Shown in pieces: positions 6,568-14,683 of a stretch of DNA of 22,611 nt. Source of the DNA: Actinomycetes bacterium (GTDB taxonomy: Bacteria; Actinomycetota; Actinomycetes; Mycobacteriales; Mycobacteriaceae); assembly GCA_023404955.1 (NCBI GenBank), contig JAEXZY010000127.1:1-22611 (forward strand), in the 5' to 3' direction. The first letter of the stretch is position 1, and each line of letters opens with the position of its first letter. The notes below the pieces were generated by a model. It saw only the letters and a list, made by a program, of their open reading frames with translations. It did no database searches and had not been told where the DNA came from. Position numbers and translations under genes: made by a program.

Positions 6568-7450
6568 CCGCGCTCAGCTGGTCGACCTGCTGCGGAGTCA
6601 ACTTCACCTCAGCGGCAGCGAGGTTCTCGTCCAGATGCGCGCGGCGCGACGTGCCGGGGATCGGGAGCATCGCCGGCGACAGATGCAACAACCAGGCGAT
6701 CGCCACCTGGCCCACCGTGCACCCGTGCGCCCGGGCCACGTCGGCGAGTGCTTGGTGCGCTGCGTCGAGCCCGCCTTGGGCGACCGGCGCCCACGGAATG
6801 AACGCGAGCCCGTCGCGTTCGCACACCTTCAGCATGTCGCCGGCGCTGCGGTCCATCACGTTGAACCGGCTTTGCACACTGACGATCTCGGCGATCTCGC
6901 GCGCCTCGTCGAGCTGCTCGACGGTGCATTGCGACATCCCGATGTGACGGATCTTGCCCTCGTCCTGCAGCGCCTTGAGTTCGCCGATCTGGTCTGCCAG
7001 CGGCACTTTCGGGTCGACCCGGTGCAGCTGTAACAGATCGATCTGATCGACTCCCAAGCGGCGCATGCTCATCAACACCTGCTGCCGCAGATATTCGGGC
7101 CGGCCGACCGGTGGCCACGCCGCCGGGCCGAGCCGCTTCGGGCCGGCATCGGTGTCGATCACATCGGGCCCGTTGCGGGTCAGGCCGGCCTTCGTCGCGA
7201 TGATGACGTCCTCGGGATACGGATGCAGCGCCTCGTACAAAATCTGTTCGGCGACATGCGGGCCGTAGGAGTCGGCGGTGTCGATGAACTGCACGCCGGA
7301 TTCGACCGCGCGACGGGCCACGGCGATGCACTCGTCACGGTCCTGGGGCTCTCCCCAGATTCCGCGGCCGGTGAAACGCATCGAACCGAAGCCCAAGCGC
7401 GACACAGTCTTTCCGGCAATCTCTACTGTCTTCGGCATCGTGGTGATCAT
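6560..7450 (-). CDS. Aldo/keto reductase
   Basis: This is an NADPH-dependent carbonyl reductase of the (beta/alpha)8 AKR superfamily, 296 residues. The catalytic tetrad is intact: D57 and Y62 in FIDTADSYG, K87 in ATKAGL and H143 in LLQLHRVD. The C-terminal cofactor segment reads PIPGTSRRAHLDEN. The sequence resembles the actinobacterial group often annotated as YajO/Tas-like or pyridoxal reductase-like; the substrate is unknown. The ATG at 7450 follows a purine-rich AAGGAAAAGGAG stretch about 9 nt upstream; an ATG 12 nt further in is an alternative. It lies 26 nt downstream of the hydrolase gene on the same strand, so the two form an operon. Confidence 0.94.
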   Translation of the reverse strand: MITTMPKTVEIAGKTVSRLGFGSMRFTGRGIWGEPQDRDECIAVARRAVESGVQFIDTADSYGPHVAEQILYEALHPYPEDVIIATKAGLTRNGPDVIDTDAGPKRLGPAAWPPVGRPEYLRQQVLMSMRRLGVDQIDLLQLHRVDPKVPLADQIGELKALQDEGKIRHIGMSQCTVEQLDEAREIAEIVSVQSRFNVMDRSAGDMLKVCERDGLAFIPWAPVAQGGLDAAHQALADVARAHGCTVGQVAIAWLLHLSPAMLPIPGTSRRAHLDENLAAAEVKLTPQQVDQLSAAT

Positions 7451-7476
7451 TGTGTGGTTCTCCTTTTCCTTCGTTT

Positions 7477-8382
7477 CTAGGTGAGTCCTCGAGCGGCCGC
7501 GTCGAAGTCACAGAACATCCGGATGAAGTACTCCGGCTGTTCCTCGGCCACCCAGTGCCCGCAGTCCGGGACGAGATGCTCCGTCACGGAATCAGCGACC
7601 TCCTCGCACATGGCCCGGAAGTTGGGCGCCAGAGGATTCGAGGCGCCGCCGGACGCCAACACCGGGATGGTGAGCTTGCCGCCCTCCCGCAGCGCCGCGC
7701 GATTGTCGTCGGCGTCGCGGTCGAGTTCCCGGTACACCTCACACATCGCCCGCATGGCTCCTGGCGCTTCGAATGCGCGGGCGTACACGTCGAGGTCGTC
7801 GTTGGAGATCGCGTCCGGCTGGTAGCTCAACTCGTCGAAGAACCGGTTGATGTACCACCGTTCGCGTCCGTGCGTGAGGTACACCGCGATGTCGGGGTTC
7901 GCGTGAAAAGAGAACTGCCACGCGGACTTCTGCGCGACGCGCCAGTCGTAATAGGCGGTGCCCGGCAGCGGCGCTTCCATGAACGTGACGCTCACGACGT
8001 CCTCGCGGTACCGCAACGCGAAACTCAGCGCCAGCATCGACCCGAGATCGTGGCCGACGAGCGAGATCGGGTCAGTCACCCCCAGCGTCTCCTGCACCAG
8101 ATGGTGAATGTCACCGGCCATGGTCCACGTGTCGTACCCGTCGCGCGGTTTGTCGGACGCGCCGGCGCCGCGGTAGTCGGGCATGACCACCCGATAGCCG
8201 GCGGCGGCCAGCGGCATCATGACCTTGCGCCATTCGTGGCGCGTCTGGGGGGCGCCGTGGAGGAGCACGACGGTTCCGGTCGGGTCGGACGGCGTGATCA
8301 CCGTGTAGCCGATGCGGACTGTCTTCTCCGGGTCGACCCAGGCCCGTCCGTGGCGGACGTCCACATCGCGCGATCTGGTCAT
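7477..8382 (-). CDS. Alpha/beta hydrolase, epoxide hydrolase-like
   Basis: The 301-residue protein has the oxyanion-hole motif HGAPQTRHEW at 42-51, the nucleophile elbow GHDLG with Asp112, and the catalytic histidine H276 in DCGHW. An Asp nucleophile with HGxP is characteristic of epoxide hydrolases, haloalkane dehalogenases and fluoroacetate dehalogenase relatives rather than esterases. The substrate cannot be read from sequence. No Shine-Dalgarno sequence precedes the ATG; GACACT sits six bases upstream and may mark a leaderless start. The gene is first in a two-gene operon with the aldo/keto reductase and divergent from the PAP2 gene. Confidence 0.92.
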   Translation of the reverse strand: MTRSRDVDVRHGRAWVDPEKTVRIGYTVITPSDPTGTVVLLHGAPQTRHEWRKVMMPLAAAGYRVVMPDYRGAGASDKPRDGYDTWTMAGDIHHLVQETLGVTDPISLVGHDLGSMLALSFALRYREDVVSVTFMEAPLPGTAYYDWRVAQKSAWQFSFHANPDIAVYLTHGRERWYINRFFDELSYQPDAISNDDLDVYARAFEAPGAMRAMCEVYRELDRDADDNRAALREGGKLTIPVLASGGASNPLAPNFRAMCEEVADSVTEHLVPDCGHWVAEEQPEYFIRMFCDFDAAARGLT

Positions 8383-8413
8383 GAAGCCAGTGTCGGCCCC
8401 GAGCCCGCACGAA

Positions 8414-8454
8414 TGGGGGGAGCACGTCGGCCCCCCAGGACGTCGCAGTCCTGG
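8414..8454. promoter_or_regulatory. Two overlapping dyads in the hydrolase-PAP2 divergent region
   Basis: TGGGGGG (8414-8420) pairs with CCCCCCA (8431-8437) across 10 nt. CCAGGAC (8435-8441) pairs with GTCCTGG (8448-8454) across 6 nt. Both pairs are perfect and share bases 8435-8437, so only one could form fully at a time. They lie 32-72 bp upstream of the hydrolase ATG. They could be operators or switching RNA hairpins; there is no T-tract to suggest a terminator. Confidence 0.35.
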
Positions 8455-8509
8455 CTAGGTCGGTGAACCGGGCACGTGAGCGGGCACCTGACTACTCTCG
8501 GGGGTCACC

Positions 8510-9496
8510 ATGCCACCCACCGACGAGTCCCGACGAACGTCCTCGATGGGAGTCGGCACGACTCAGTCGGCCAGGAGGGCGCGACGGCGGATCGCCGACG
8601 TGGGTGACGAGCGGCTTCGACGTGCGCGCCGCCAATGGGCGGCCGTTTTGATCGTGGCGGTCCTCTTCTTTGCCGCGGTCTATCTTCTCGCTGTACAGAC
8701 CACGCTGGGTCAGCGCGTCGAGGACACCGCGCTGCTCGGCGCCGACCAGGTGGATCCCGAGCTGCACCGGGTCGCGCTGCGCGCGTTCCACACGATCACG
8801 TTGAGTTCGCAGATCGTCGCCACGGTGTTGGTCGCGCTGATCGGCCTGCTGCGGCGCCAGGTGTGGCTGGCCGTGGCCGGGGTTGGCGTCATCCTGGGCG
8901 GTCAGGCGGTCACCCAGGTCGTGAAATTCCATGTGCTCTCCCGGCCCGATCTGACCGCGGTGGACGGGCAATTCGCGGAGAACACGTTGCCCAGCGGACA
9001 CACCACCGCGGCGATGTGTCTGTTGTTCGCGACGATGATCGTGATGCCCTACCGATATCGCGGTGTCGCGATGTTCCTGACGCTGACCTGGGCGGTCGGT
9101 ATCGGGGCCTACACCGTCATCATCCAGGCGCACCGGCTGTCGGACACGCTGGCCGCCGATGCGGTTGCGCTGGCCACGGCGTGCGTTGCCGCGCTGCTGC
9201 TGTCGCGGACCGGTCGCATCCGGGCCGTGGTGACCCCGAGCCCACAGCGCTACGTTCTGCGCACGGTCTTCGTCGTCGGCGTCGGCATCGTCGGTGTCGC
9301 CTGCCTCGGCCTGGGCGGTGTCCAGATGCTGCACGCGGTGGCGGCCCATGTCGAGGACGAACCGACATCGTGGCGACTGTTCCTCAGCTCGCAGTGGCTC
9401 GCCGCTGCGGGGTCAATCGCCTCAGCGCTGCTGTTCTGGTGGACGTGGTACCGGCTGGAGACCAAGCGCCGCCACGATCCCATCGAGACACGCTGA
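8510..9496 (+). CDS. PAP2-family membrane phosphatase, atypical motif 3
   Basis: PAP2 enzymes remove phosphate from lipid phosphates or diphosphates at the membrane. The 328-residue protein has a basic cytoplasmic N-terminus and about six membrane segments. Motif 1 is K139-x5-RP (145-146), motif 2 is PSGHTT (161-166), and motif 3 has the His and Asp (H208 to D212, HRLSD). The Ser-Arg that normally opens motif 3 is replaced by Tyr-Thr (201-202), so activity may be altered. TACTCT at 8493-8498 would start a transcript a few bases before the ATG. An in-frame ATG at 8546 is an alternative start. The substrate is unknown; polyprenyl or phosphatidic-acid phosphates are possible. Confidence 0.85.
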   Translation: MPPTDESRRTSSMGVGTTQSARRARRRIADVGDERLRRARRQWAAVLIVAVLFFAAVYLLAVQTTLGQRVEDTALLGADQVDPELHRVALRAFHTITLSSQIVATVLVALIGLLRRQVWLAVAGVGVILGGQAVTQVVKFHVLSRPDLTAVDGQFAENTLPSGHTTAAMCLLFATMIVMPYRYRGVAMFLTLTWAVGIGAYTVIIQAHRLSDTLAADAVALATACVAALLLSRTGRIRAVVTPSPQRYVLRTVFVVGVGIVGVACLGLGGVQMLHAVAAHVEDEPTSWRLFLSSQWLAAAGSIASALLFWWTWYRLETKRRHDPIETR

Positions 9497-9502
9497 CATG
9501 CG

Positions 9503-9631
9503 TCAGGCGGTCGGTTCGCCGCCGTCCTTGTCGACGTCCGGGGTGTCGCGGTCGGGATCCTTCTCGGTGTCGCCGGTCTTGTCGGCCGTCGAACCGTCCT
9601 CGTCGTCGTAGATTCCGCTTCCTCGAGTCAT
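9503..9631 (-). CDS. Very acidic 42-residue protein coupled to the F420 enzyme gene
   Basis: I do not recognise a family. The product begins MTRGSGIYDDEDG and contains eleven Asp and three Glu against five Lys/Arg, with no hydrophobic segment, so it is likely disordered and soluble. A clear ribosome site GGGAGA lies 5 nt before the ATG and directly follows the TAG stop of the upstream F420-dependent oxidoreductase gene, leaving a 10-nt gap; this suggests translational coupling. The coding frame is uninterrupted to TGA at 9505-9503. The region between the PAP2 stop (9496) and the oxidoreductase would otherwise be an unexplained 145 bp. Conservation across mycobacteria would settle whether it is real. 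Confidence 0.65.
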   Translation of the reverse strand: MTRGSGIYDDEDGSTADKTGDTEKDPDRDTPDVDKDGGEPTA

Positions 9632-9641
9632 CACAATCTCC

Positions 9642-10628
9642 CTAGGACGCCGCGTTGCGCAGCTTTTCGAGCAGCGGTCCCGCCGCCTCGCTCAGGAAAG
9701 CGTCCTGGGTGTCACCGCCGACCTGTACCAGCGCGATGTCGGTGAACCCGGCCTTCCAGTACTCCGAGACGGCGTCGACGATCGCGTCGAGATCCGGCCC
9801 GCACGGGATCGACTCCGCGGTGTCTTCCGGCCGGACGAATTGGGTGGCCCCGTCGAAGCCCATCGTGGTCGGCAAGTCGGCGTTGACCGCCCACCCGCCG
9901 GCGAACCACCGGAACTGGTCGTGGGCGCGCTCGACGGCGGCGTCACGGTCGGGGTCCCAGCTGATCGGAATCTGCCCGATCACCCGTACGTCGCCGGGCA
10001 GCCCGGTCGCGCGGCGGGCATCGTGCCAGGCGTCCACGAGGTCCTTGTTGGGTTCGACGGCGATCAGGTGGTCGGCCAGCGGCGCGAAGGCCTCCACCGA
10101 CCGGTCTCCCGAGACGGCCGCCGCGATCGGCACCGGCACCTCCGGCACATCCCAGATCCGGGCCGAATCGACCTCGAAATGCTCGCCCTTCCAATCCACA
10201 AGTTCGCCGGTGTGCAGCTCGCGGATGATCTGGATCGCCTCGCGCAGCATCTCCTGGCGACGCGCCACGGTCGGCCAGCGCTGCCCGACGACGTGCTCGT
10301 TGAGGTTCTCACCGGTGCCCACCCCGAGGGTGAATCGACCGTCGGCGAGGATCTGCAACGTCGCCGCCTTCTGCGCCACGACGGCCGGGTGGTAGCGCAT
10401 CGTCGGGCACGTCACGTACGTCATCAACTCGACACGTTCGGTCGCGTGGGCGACGGCGCCCAGCACCGTCCACGCATAGGGCGCGTGCCCCTGCGAGGCC
10501 AACCACGGAAAGTAGTGATCACTGGAGACTTCGAAGTCGAACCCTGCCTGTTCTGCCGAAACCGCGTAGCGGACAAGGTCTTTGGGTCCACTCTGCTCGG
10601 TCATCAGGGTGTAGCCGAATCGGGTCAT
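9642..10628 (-). CDS. F420-dependent LLM-class oxidoreductase, FGD-like
   Basis: This luciferase-like (beta/alpha)8 enzyme probably uses coenzyme F420. At 328 residues it resembles the glucose-6-phosphate dehydrogenase (FGD) subgroup. SSDHYFPW places H38 at the position of the FGD1 active-site histidine, and GVGTGENLNE (102-111) places E107 at that of its catalytic glutamate. The C-terminal half is shorter and lacks obvious phosphate-binding residues, so glucose-6-phosphate is not assured; a role as another F420-linked dehydrogenase is equally possible. The ATG at 10628 has no good Shine-Dalgarno sequence. The next gene, the 42-residue acidic ORF, starts 10 nt after its stop. Confidence 0.9.
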   Translation of the reverse strand: MTRFGYTLMTEQSGPKDLVRYAVSAEQAGFDFEVSSDHYFPWLASQGHAPYAWTVLGAVAHATERVELMTYVTCPTMRYHPAVVAQKAATLQILADGRFTLGVGTGENLNEHVVGQRWPTVARRQEMLREAIQIIRELHTGELVDWKGEHFEVDSARIWDVPEVPVPIAAAVSGDRSVEAFAPLADHLIAVEPNKDLVDAWHDARRATGLPGDVRVIGQIPISWDPDRDAAVERAHDQFRWFAGGWAVNADLPTTMGFDGATQFVRPEDTAESIPCGPDLDAIVDAVSEYWKAGFTDIALVQVGGDTQDAFLSEAAGPLLEKLRNAAS

Positions 10629-10721
10629 GCGTCGGGGGTTACCCGAGACGCCCGTGCCGAAACGACCCGGTCGGCAAGGGTCGCGTTGTCAAGACCGGGT
10701 GCGCTCGACAAGATGGTGATC

Positions 10722-11921
10722 ATGACCTACGACGCCGGTGGCCACCACCCTCCCGCCGGCCCTCCCCCCGGGTATGGTCCCCCGCCCGGTTATGGACCGC
10801 CGCCCGGCTACGGTCCGCCGCCCGGCTACGGCCCTCATCCGGGATACGGTCCGCCCCCGGGGTACGGACCGCCGCCCGGCTGGGGTCCACCGCCGGGCTT
10901 CGGCCCCGCCTCGGGGTACGGCCCTCCGCCGGTCCTGCGCCCCGGCATCGTGCCGCTGCGGCCCCTGACGCTGTCCGACATGTTCAACGGGGCGTTCGCC
11001 TACATGCGCGCCAACCCGAAGGCGACGCTCGGGCTGACTGCAATCGTCGTGATCGCCGCCCAGGTGGTGGCGCTCATCCTGTCGCTGTGGCCTCTGGCGC
11101 TCAGCGGCGACGTCGAGCAGGCGATCGACGGCGCCGCAACCGGCGCGACGATGTTCGAGAGCGGCGCGAGCATCGCATCGCTGCTGTCGAGCCTCACCGC
11201 CGGGGTGGCCACCACGTTGTCGACGATCCTGCTCAGCGGGCTGCTGACCGTGGTCATCGGGCGCGCCATCTTCGGAGGGAGCATCACGATCGGCGAGGCG
11301 TGGCAACGGTTGAAGCCACGCCTGTGGGCGCTGCTCGGCTTCACCGTGCTCGAGGCGATCGGCGCGATCGTGCTGATCGGCGTCGTAGTGGCGATCGTCG
11401 TCGGCGTCGGGATCGCGTTCGACAGCGGGTGGGCGGCCTTCGCGGTCGCGGTGCCGCTGGGCCTGGTGCTGGTGGCCGTCCTCGTCTACGTCGGCACGAT
11501 GCTGGCGTTCACCCCGGCGGCGATCGTGTTGGAGCGCCGCGACATCCTGTCCTCGGTCCGCCGCTCGTTCGCGCTGATCCGCGGTGACTTCTGGCGCGTC
11601 CTCGGCATCCGCCTGCTCGCGGTGCTGGTCGCTCAACTGGTCGCCGGCGCCGTCGCGATCCCGTTCACGTTCGGCGGCCAGGTCCTGCTGACCACCGGGG
11701 GCACCGTGTCCGCCGCGATGATCGCTCTGGTCATCATCGCTGTCGGCGGTGCTATCGGCCAGATCATCACCGGCCCGTTCAACGCCGGAATCGTGGTGCT
11801 GCAGTACACCGATCGCCGCATTCGCGCCGAGGCGTTCGACCTCGTGCTGCAGACCGGTGCCGTGCAGACGCCGACGGGACCGCACTCGACCGACGATCTG
11901 TGGTTGACCGGCCGGCGGTGA
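10722..11921 (+). CDS. Polytopic membrane protein with N-terminal PPPGYG repeats (Rv3689-like)
   Basis: The 399-residue protein begins with nine hexapeptides of type PPPGYG (residues 14-67), a Pro/Gly/Tyr-rich cytoplasmic-style tail. It continues with about six hydrophobic segments between residues 100 and 365, like the glycerophosphodiester-phosphodiesterase membrane-domain family. The function is unknown. It heads the moxR2 operon, and M. tuberculosis Rv3689 holds the same place and has a similar Pro/Tyr-rich start as I recall. Candidate starts are ATG 10713, GTG 10716 and ATG 10722. The last is preferred because TTGTCA (10686-10691) and CAAGAT (10709-10714), 17 bp apart, would start transcription at about 10722. 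The next gene begins one base after its stop. Confidence 0.88.
   Translation: MTYDAGGHHPPAGPPPGYGPPPGYGPPPGYGPPPGYGPHPGYGPPPGYGPPPGWGPPPGFGPASGYGPPPVLRPGIVPLRPLTLSDMFNGAFAYMRANPKATLGLTAIVVIAAQVVALILSLWPLALSGDVEQAIDGAATGATMFESGASIASLLSSLTAGVATTLSTILLSGLLTVVIGRAIFGGSITIGEAWQRLKPRLWALLGFTVLEAIGAIVLIGVVVAIVVGVGIAFDSGWAAFAVAVPLGLVLVAVLVYVGTMLAFTPAAIVLERRDILSSVRRSFALIRGDFWRVLGIRLLAVLVAQLVAGAVAIPFTFGGQVLLTTGGTVSAAMIALVIIAVGGAIGQIITGPFNAGIVVLQYTDRRIRAEAFDLVLQTGAVQTPTGPHSTDDLWLTGRR
10761..10922 (+). repeat. Nine tandem 18-bp coding repeats (PPPGYG)
   Basis: Nine consecutive 18-bp units encode PPPGYG or close variants (PHPGYG, PPPGWG, PPPGFG, PASGYG), at residues 14-67 of the Rv3689-like protein. Units 1-4 and 6 encode identical peptides with only synonymous or no changes; the later units diverge. 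Such in-frame minisatellites can expand and contract by slippage without breaking the frame. Confidence 0.92.
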
Positions 11922-11922
11922 C

Positions 11923-12573
11923 GTGGCCCCGATCGACATCGACCGCGACGCAGCTCGCGACGCGGCACAGGACGAACTGTCCAAGGCGATCTATCCGCGG
12001 CCGTCGCTGACCGACCAGTTCCTCGAATGGCTCGACCGGCTGCTGTACCGCCTCACCGCCGAGGCGGCGTCGCTGCCGGGTGGCTGGGTCACGGTGACGG
12101 TCCTGGTTCTGCTGGCTGTCATCGCTGTTCTGGTGGCGGTCCGCATCGCACGACGTGCCATGCGCAGCAACGCAACTGCGGCCGACGAGCTGTTCGCCGG
12201 GCACCTGCTCAGCGCTGCTGAACACCGGGCAGCGGCGCAACGTCATGCGGCACAGGCCGAATGGACCCCGGCGATCCAGCACCGGCTGCGCGCGGTGGCC
12301 CGCCGGCTCGAAGAAGACGAGGTTCTCGGCACGGCCTCGGGCCGCACGGCGACCGAACTCGCCCATGATGCAGGCCGGGCGCTGCCCGAGTTGGCGTCGC
12401 ACTTCGGTTCTGCCGCAGAGGTGTTCAACGACGTGAGCTACGGCGGGGTGCCCGGAAAAGAAGAACAGTACCGGTTGGTGGCGACCCTCGACGACGCGCT
12501 GGGCCGACAGCCGGCAGCGACCACTGCCGGGCAGGCGTCCTCGGCACCACCTCCGTGGACTCCGGTGCAATGA
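11923..12573 (+). CDS. DUF4129-like membrane-anchored protein (Rv3690-like)
   Basis: The 216-residue protein has one membrane segment at about 55-76 with an amphipathic stretch before it (PSLTDQFLEWLDRLLYRL). A soluble Ala/Arg-rich C-terminal region follows, including an RLRAVARRLEEDEVL helix and GRTATELA, typical of DUF4129 domains. These proteins recur in MoxR-DUF58 operons; the biochemical role is unknown. The GTG at 11923 starts one base after the preceding stop. The stop overlaps the next ATG by 4 nt (ATGA). Family assignment rests on the domain pattern and operon position. Confidence 0.87.
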   Translation: MAPIDIDRDAARDAAQDELSKAIYPRPSLTDQFLEWLDRLLYRLTAEAASLPGGWVTVTVLVLLAVIAVLVAVRIARRAMRSNATAADELFAGHLLSAAEHRAAAQRHAAQAEWTPAIQHRLRAVARRLEEDEVLGTASGRTATELAHDAGRALPELASHFGSAAEVFNDVSYGGVPGKEEQYRLVATLDDALGRQPAATTAGQASSAPPPWTPVQ

Positions 12574-13709
12574 CCACAGCGATCGGCCCCACGCTCGGGC
12601 AGCGATGGAAGACGTGGCGATGGGTCCTGCTCGCGCTGGCTGCCGTCGTCGCGATCGCGACGGCGAGCACCTGGCTCACCGCGCCTCGTCCCGGCGGACC
12701 CCTGGAACCCGGATCGACGTCCCCCGACGGCACCCGCGCGCTGGTCACTCTGTTGCGCGACAACGGTATCGACGTCGTCGTCGCGGACTCCGCGGCCGAC
12801 GTCGAGCGCGCCGCCCGTCCGGACACCCTGCTGATCGCTGCGCAGACGTTCTGGCTCTACGACGACGAGCAGCTGCGCCGGCTCGCGGCCGTGCCCGGTG
12901 ACCGGCTGCTCCTGGCGCCGATCGGCAAGACCCGCGAAGCCCTCGCGCCGGCGCTGCGCAGCGGTGACGGCACCGAGTTCGGTGGCGTGGCACCGGGGTG
13001 CGATCTGCGCGAAGCGCAACGCGCGGGCTCGGTGCAGTTCGGCGCCGCAGAGACGTTCGACGCGGCCGGCACCACCGCCGTCACCCGCTGCTATGGCGGG
13101 GTGCTGGCGCGGTATGACGACGCGGGCCGGACCGTCACCGTGGTGGGCGATTCCAGCTTCCTGATGAACGCCGGTCTGCGCGACGAGGGCAACGCCGCGC
13201 TGGCGATGAATCTGACCGGTACGCGCAACACCGTGATCTGGTATGCACCGCAGCGCGGCGAGGGCGCCGGGTCGACGGGCAATGCCGACATCATGGATCT
13301 GATTCCCGACCAGGTCACGTGGATGGTCGTCCAGCTCGGGGTGGCCGTCGCCCTGCTCGCGCTGTGGCGGGCCCGCCGGGTCGGACCGCTGGTGGCGGAG
13401 CGGTTGCCGGTGGTCGTGCGCGCCTCGGAGACCGTGGAGGGTCGCGGCCGGCTCTACCGGTCGCGACGGGCCCGCGATCGGGCCGCCGACGCGTTGCGTA
13501 CCTCGGCCCGGCAACGTCTGCTGCCCTGGCTGGGCCTGCGGCCCGACGCCGAGCCGGCGGCCGTCATCGCGGCTGCGGCGCAGCGCGGCCGGCAGGACCC
13601 GCAGTGGGTCGCCCATATCCTGTACGGGCGGCCACCGGAGAGCGATCCCGAGCTGGTGGTCCTGGCCGGCGCACTCGACGACATCGAAAGGCAGGTCGCA
13701 CAGTCGTGA
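12570..13709 (+). CDS. DUF4350-like membrane protein (Rv3691-like)
   Basis: The 379-residue protein has an N-terminal membrane segment at about 19-36. The extracytoplasmic domain (about 45-245) begins with the DUF4350-type GTRALVTLLRDNGIDVVVA region. A second membrane segment follows at about 250-268, then a basic cytoplasmic tail rich in Arg. Two cysteines at the end of the outer domain (CDLREAQ and TRCYGG) might form a disulfide. The ATG at 12570 is set by the 4-nt overlap with the preceding stop; an upstream in-frame ATG at 12555 is inside that gene and less likely. Its stop overlaps the moxR2 GTG by 4 nt. The role is unknown; the context points to the MoxR system at the envelope. Confidence 0.88.
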   Translation: MTTAIGPTLGQRWKTWRWVLLALAAVVAIATASTWLTAPRPGGPLEPGSTSPDGTRALVTLLRDNGIDVVVADSAADVERAARPDTLLIAAQTFWLYDDEQLRRLAAVPGDRLLLAPIGKTREALAPALRSGDGTEFGGVAPGCDLREAQRAGSVQFGAAETFDAAGTTAVTRCYGGVLARYDDAGRTVTVVGDSSFLMNAGLRDEGNAALAMNLTGTRNTVIWYAPQRGEGAGSTGNADIMDLIPDQVTWMVVQLGVAVALLALWRARRVGPLVAERLPVVVRASETVEGRGRLYRSRRARDRAADALRTSARQRLLPWLGLRPDAEPAAVIAAAAQRGRQDPQWVAHILYGRPPESDPELVVLAGALDDIERQVAQS

Positions 13710-14683
13710 CACAGCCCAGCACAGCAGAGCACTCCGAGCAGGGGGCCCGCACCGCGCTGATGGCTCTGCGCGCCGAGATCGGCAAGGTCGTCGTCGGTCA
13801 GGACGCGGTGGTCAGTGGTCTGGTGGTTGCGCTGCTGTGCCGCGGTCACGTGCTGCTGGAAGGGGTTCCGGGTGTCGCGAAGACACTGCTGGTGCGCACC
13901 CTGGCCGCGGCGCTGCAGCTGGAGTTCAAGCGGGTGCAGTTCACCCCGGATCTGATGCCCGGTGACGTCACCGGTTCGCTGGTCTATGACGCCCGCACTG
14001 CGGAGTTCACCTTCCGCGCGGGGCCGGTGTTCACCAATCTGCTTCTGGCCGACGAGATCAACCGCACACCGCCCAAGACGCAGGCCGCGCTGCTGGAAGC
14101 CATGGAGGAGCGTCAGGTCAGCGTCGACGGCGATCCGCGGGCGCTGCCCGACCCGTTCATCGTGGCCGCCACGCAGAACCCGATCGAGTACGAGGGCACC
14201 TACCAGCTGCCCGAGGCGCAGCTGGATCGGTTCCTGCTCAAGCTCGACATCCCGCTGCCACCGCGGGATCAGGAGATCGCGATCCTCGACCGGCATGCCC
14301 GCGGGTTCGATCCGCGGGATCTGTCCGCCGTGCGGCCCGTCGCCGGACCGGCGGAGTTGGCCGCAGGCCGCGAGGCGGTGCGCCGCGTGCTCGTCGCCGA
14401 CGAGGTGCTCGGCTACATCGTCGACATCGTCGGCGCCACACGGCATTCCCCATCTCTCAAACTGGGGGTGTCGCCGCGCGGTGCGACGGCGCTGATGGCC
14501 ACGGCACGGTCCTGGGCGTGGCTCTCGGGCCGCAACTACGTCACCCCCGACGACGTCAAGGCAATGGCCCGGCCGACGCTGCGGCACCGGGTCGCGCTGC
14601 GCCCGGAGGCCGAGCTCGAAGGCGCCAGCACCGACGGCGTGCTCGACGGCATCCTGTCTGCCGTGCCGGTGCCCCGCTGGTGA
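13706..14683 (+). CDS. moxR2: MoxR-family AAA+ ATPase (MoxR2-like)
   Basis: MoxR ATPases act as chaperones that mature or remodel partner complexes, usually together with von Willebrand A-like proteins encoded next door. The 325-residue protein has Walker A GVPGVAKT (53-60), Walker B LLLADEIN with D115/E116, the sensor-1 region VAATQNPIEYEG and a C-terminal lid domain with VSPRGATALM. GTG at 13706 overlaps the preceding stop (GTGA). The stop again overlaps the next GTG, implying tight translational coupling with the DUF58 partner. Symbol and identity follow synteny with M. tuberculosis Rv3692. Confidence 0.95.
   Translation: MTQPSTAEHSEQGARTALMALRAEIGKVVVGQDAVVSGLVVALLCRGHVLLEGVPGVAKTLLVRTLAAALQLEFKRVQFTPDLMPGDVTGSLVYDARTAEFTFRAGPVFTNLLLADEINRTPPKTQAALLEAMEERQVSVDGDPRALPDPFIVAATQNPIEYEGTYQLPEAQLDRFLLKLDIPLPPRDQEIAILDRHARGFDPRDLSAVRPVAGPAELAAGREAVRRVLVADEVLGYIVDIVGATRHSPSLKLGVSPRGATALMATARSWAWLSGRNYVTPDDVKAMARPTLRHRVALRPEAELEGASTDGVLDGILSAVPVPRW

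Noticed and set aside
10665..10700. Inverted 8-mers ACCCGGTC and GACCGGGT between the F420 enzyme and the Rv3689-like gene
   Set aside because: They are perfect but GC-only in character, widely spaced (20 nt) and without other support; chance is likely at this base composition.
10761..10922. CRISPR-like or regulatory tandem array
   Set aside because: The 18-bp units are in frame, contiguous without spacers, and encode PPPGYG; this is a coding repeat.
10689..11984. Minus-strand open frame of 431 codons opposite the Rv3689-like gene
   Set aside because: Its composition is Asp/Arg/Gln/His-rich without domains, and it only mirrors a clear membrane protein in an ordered operon.
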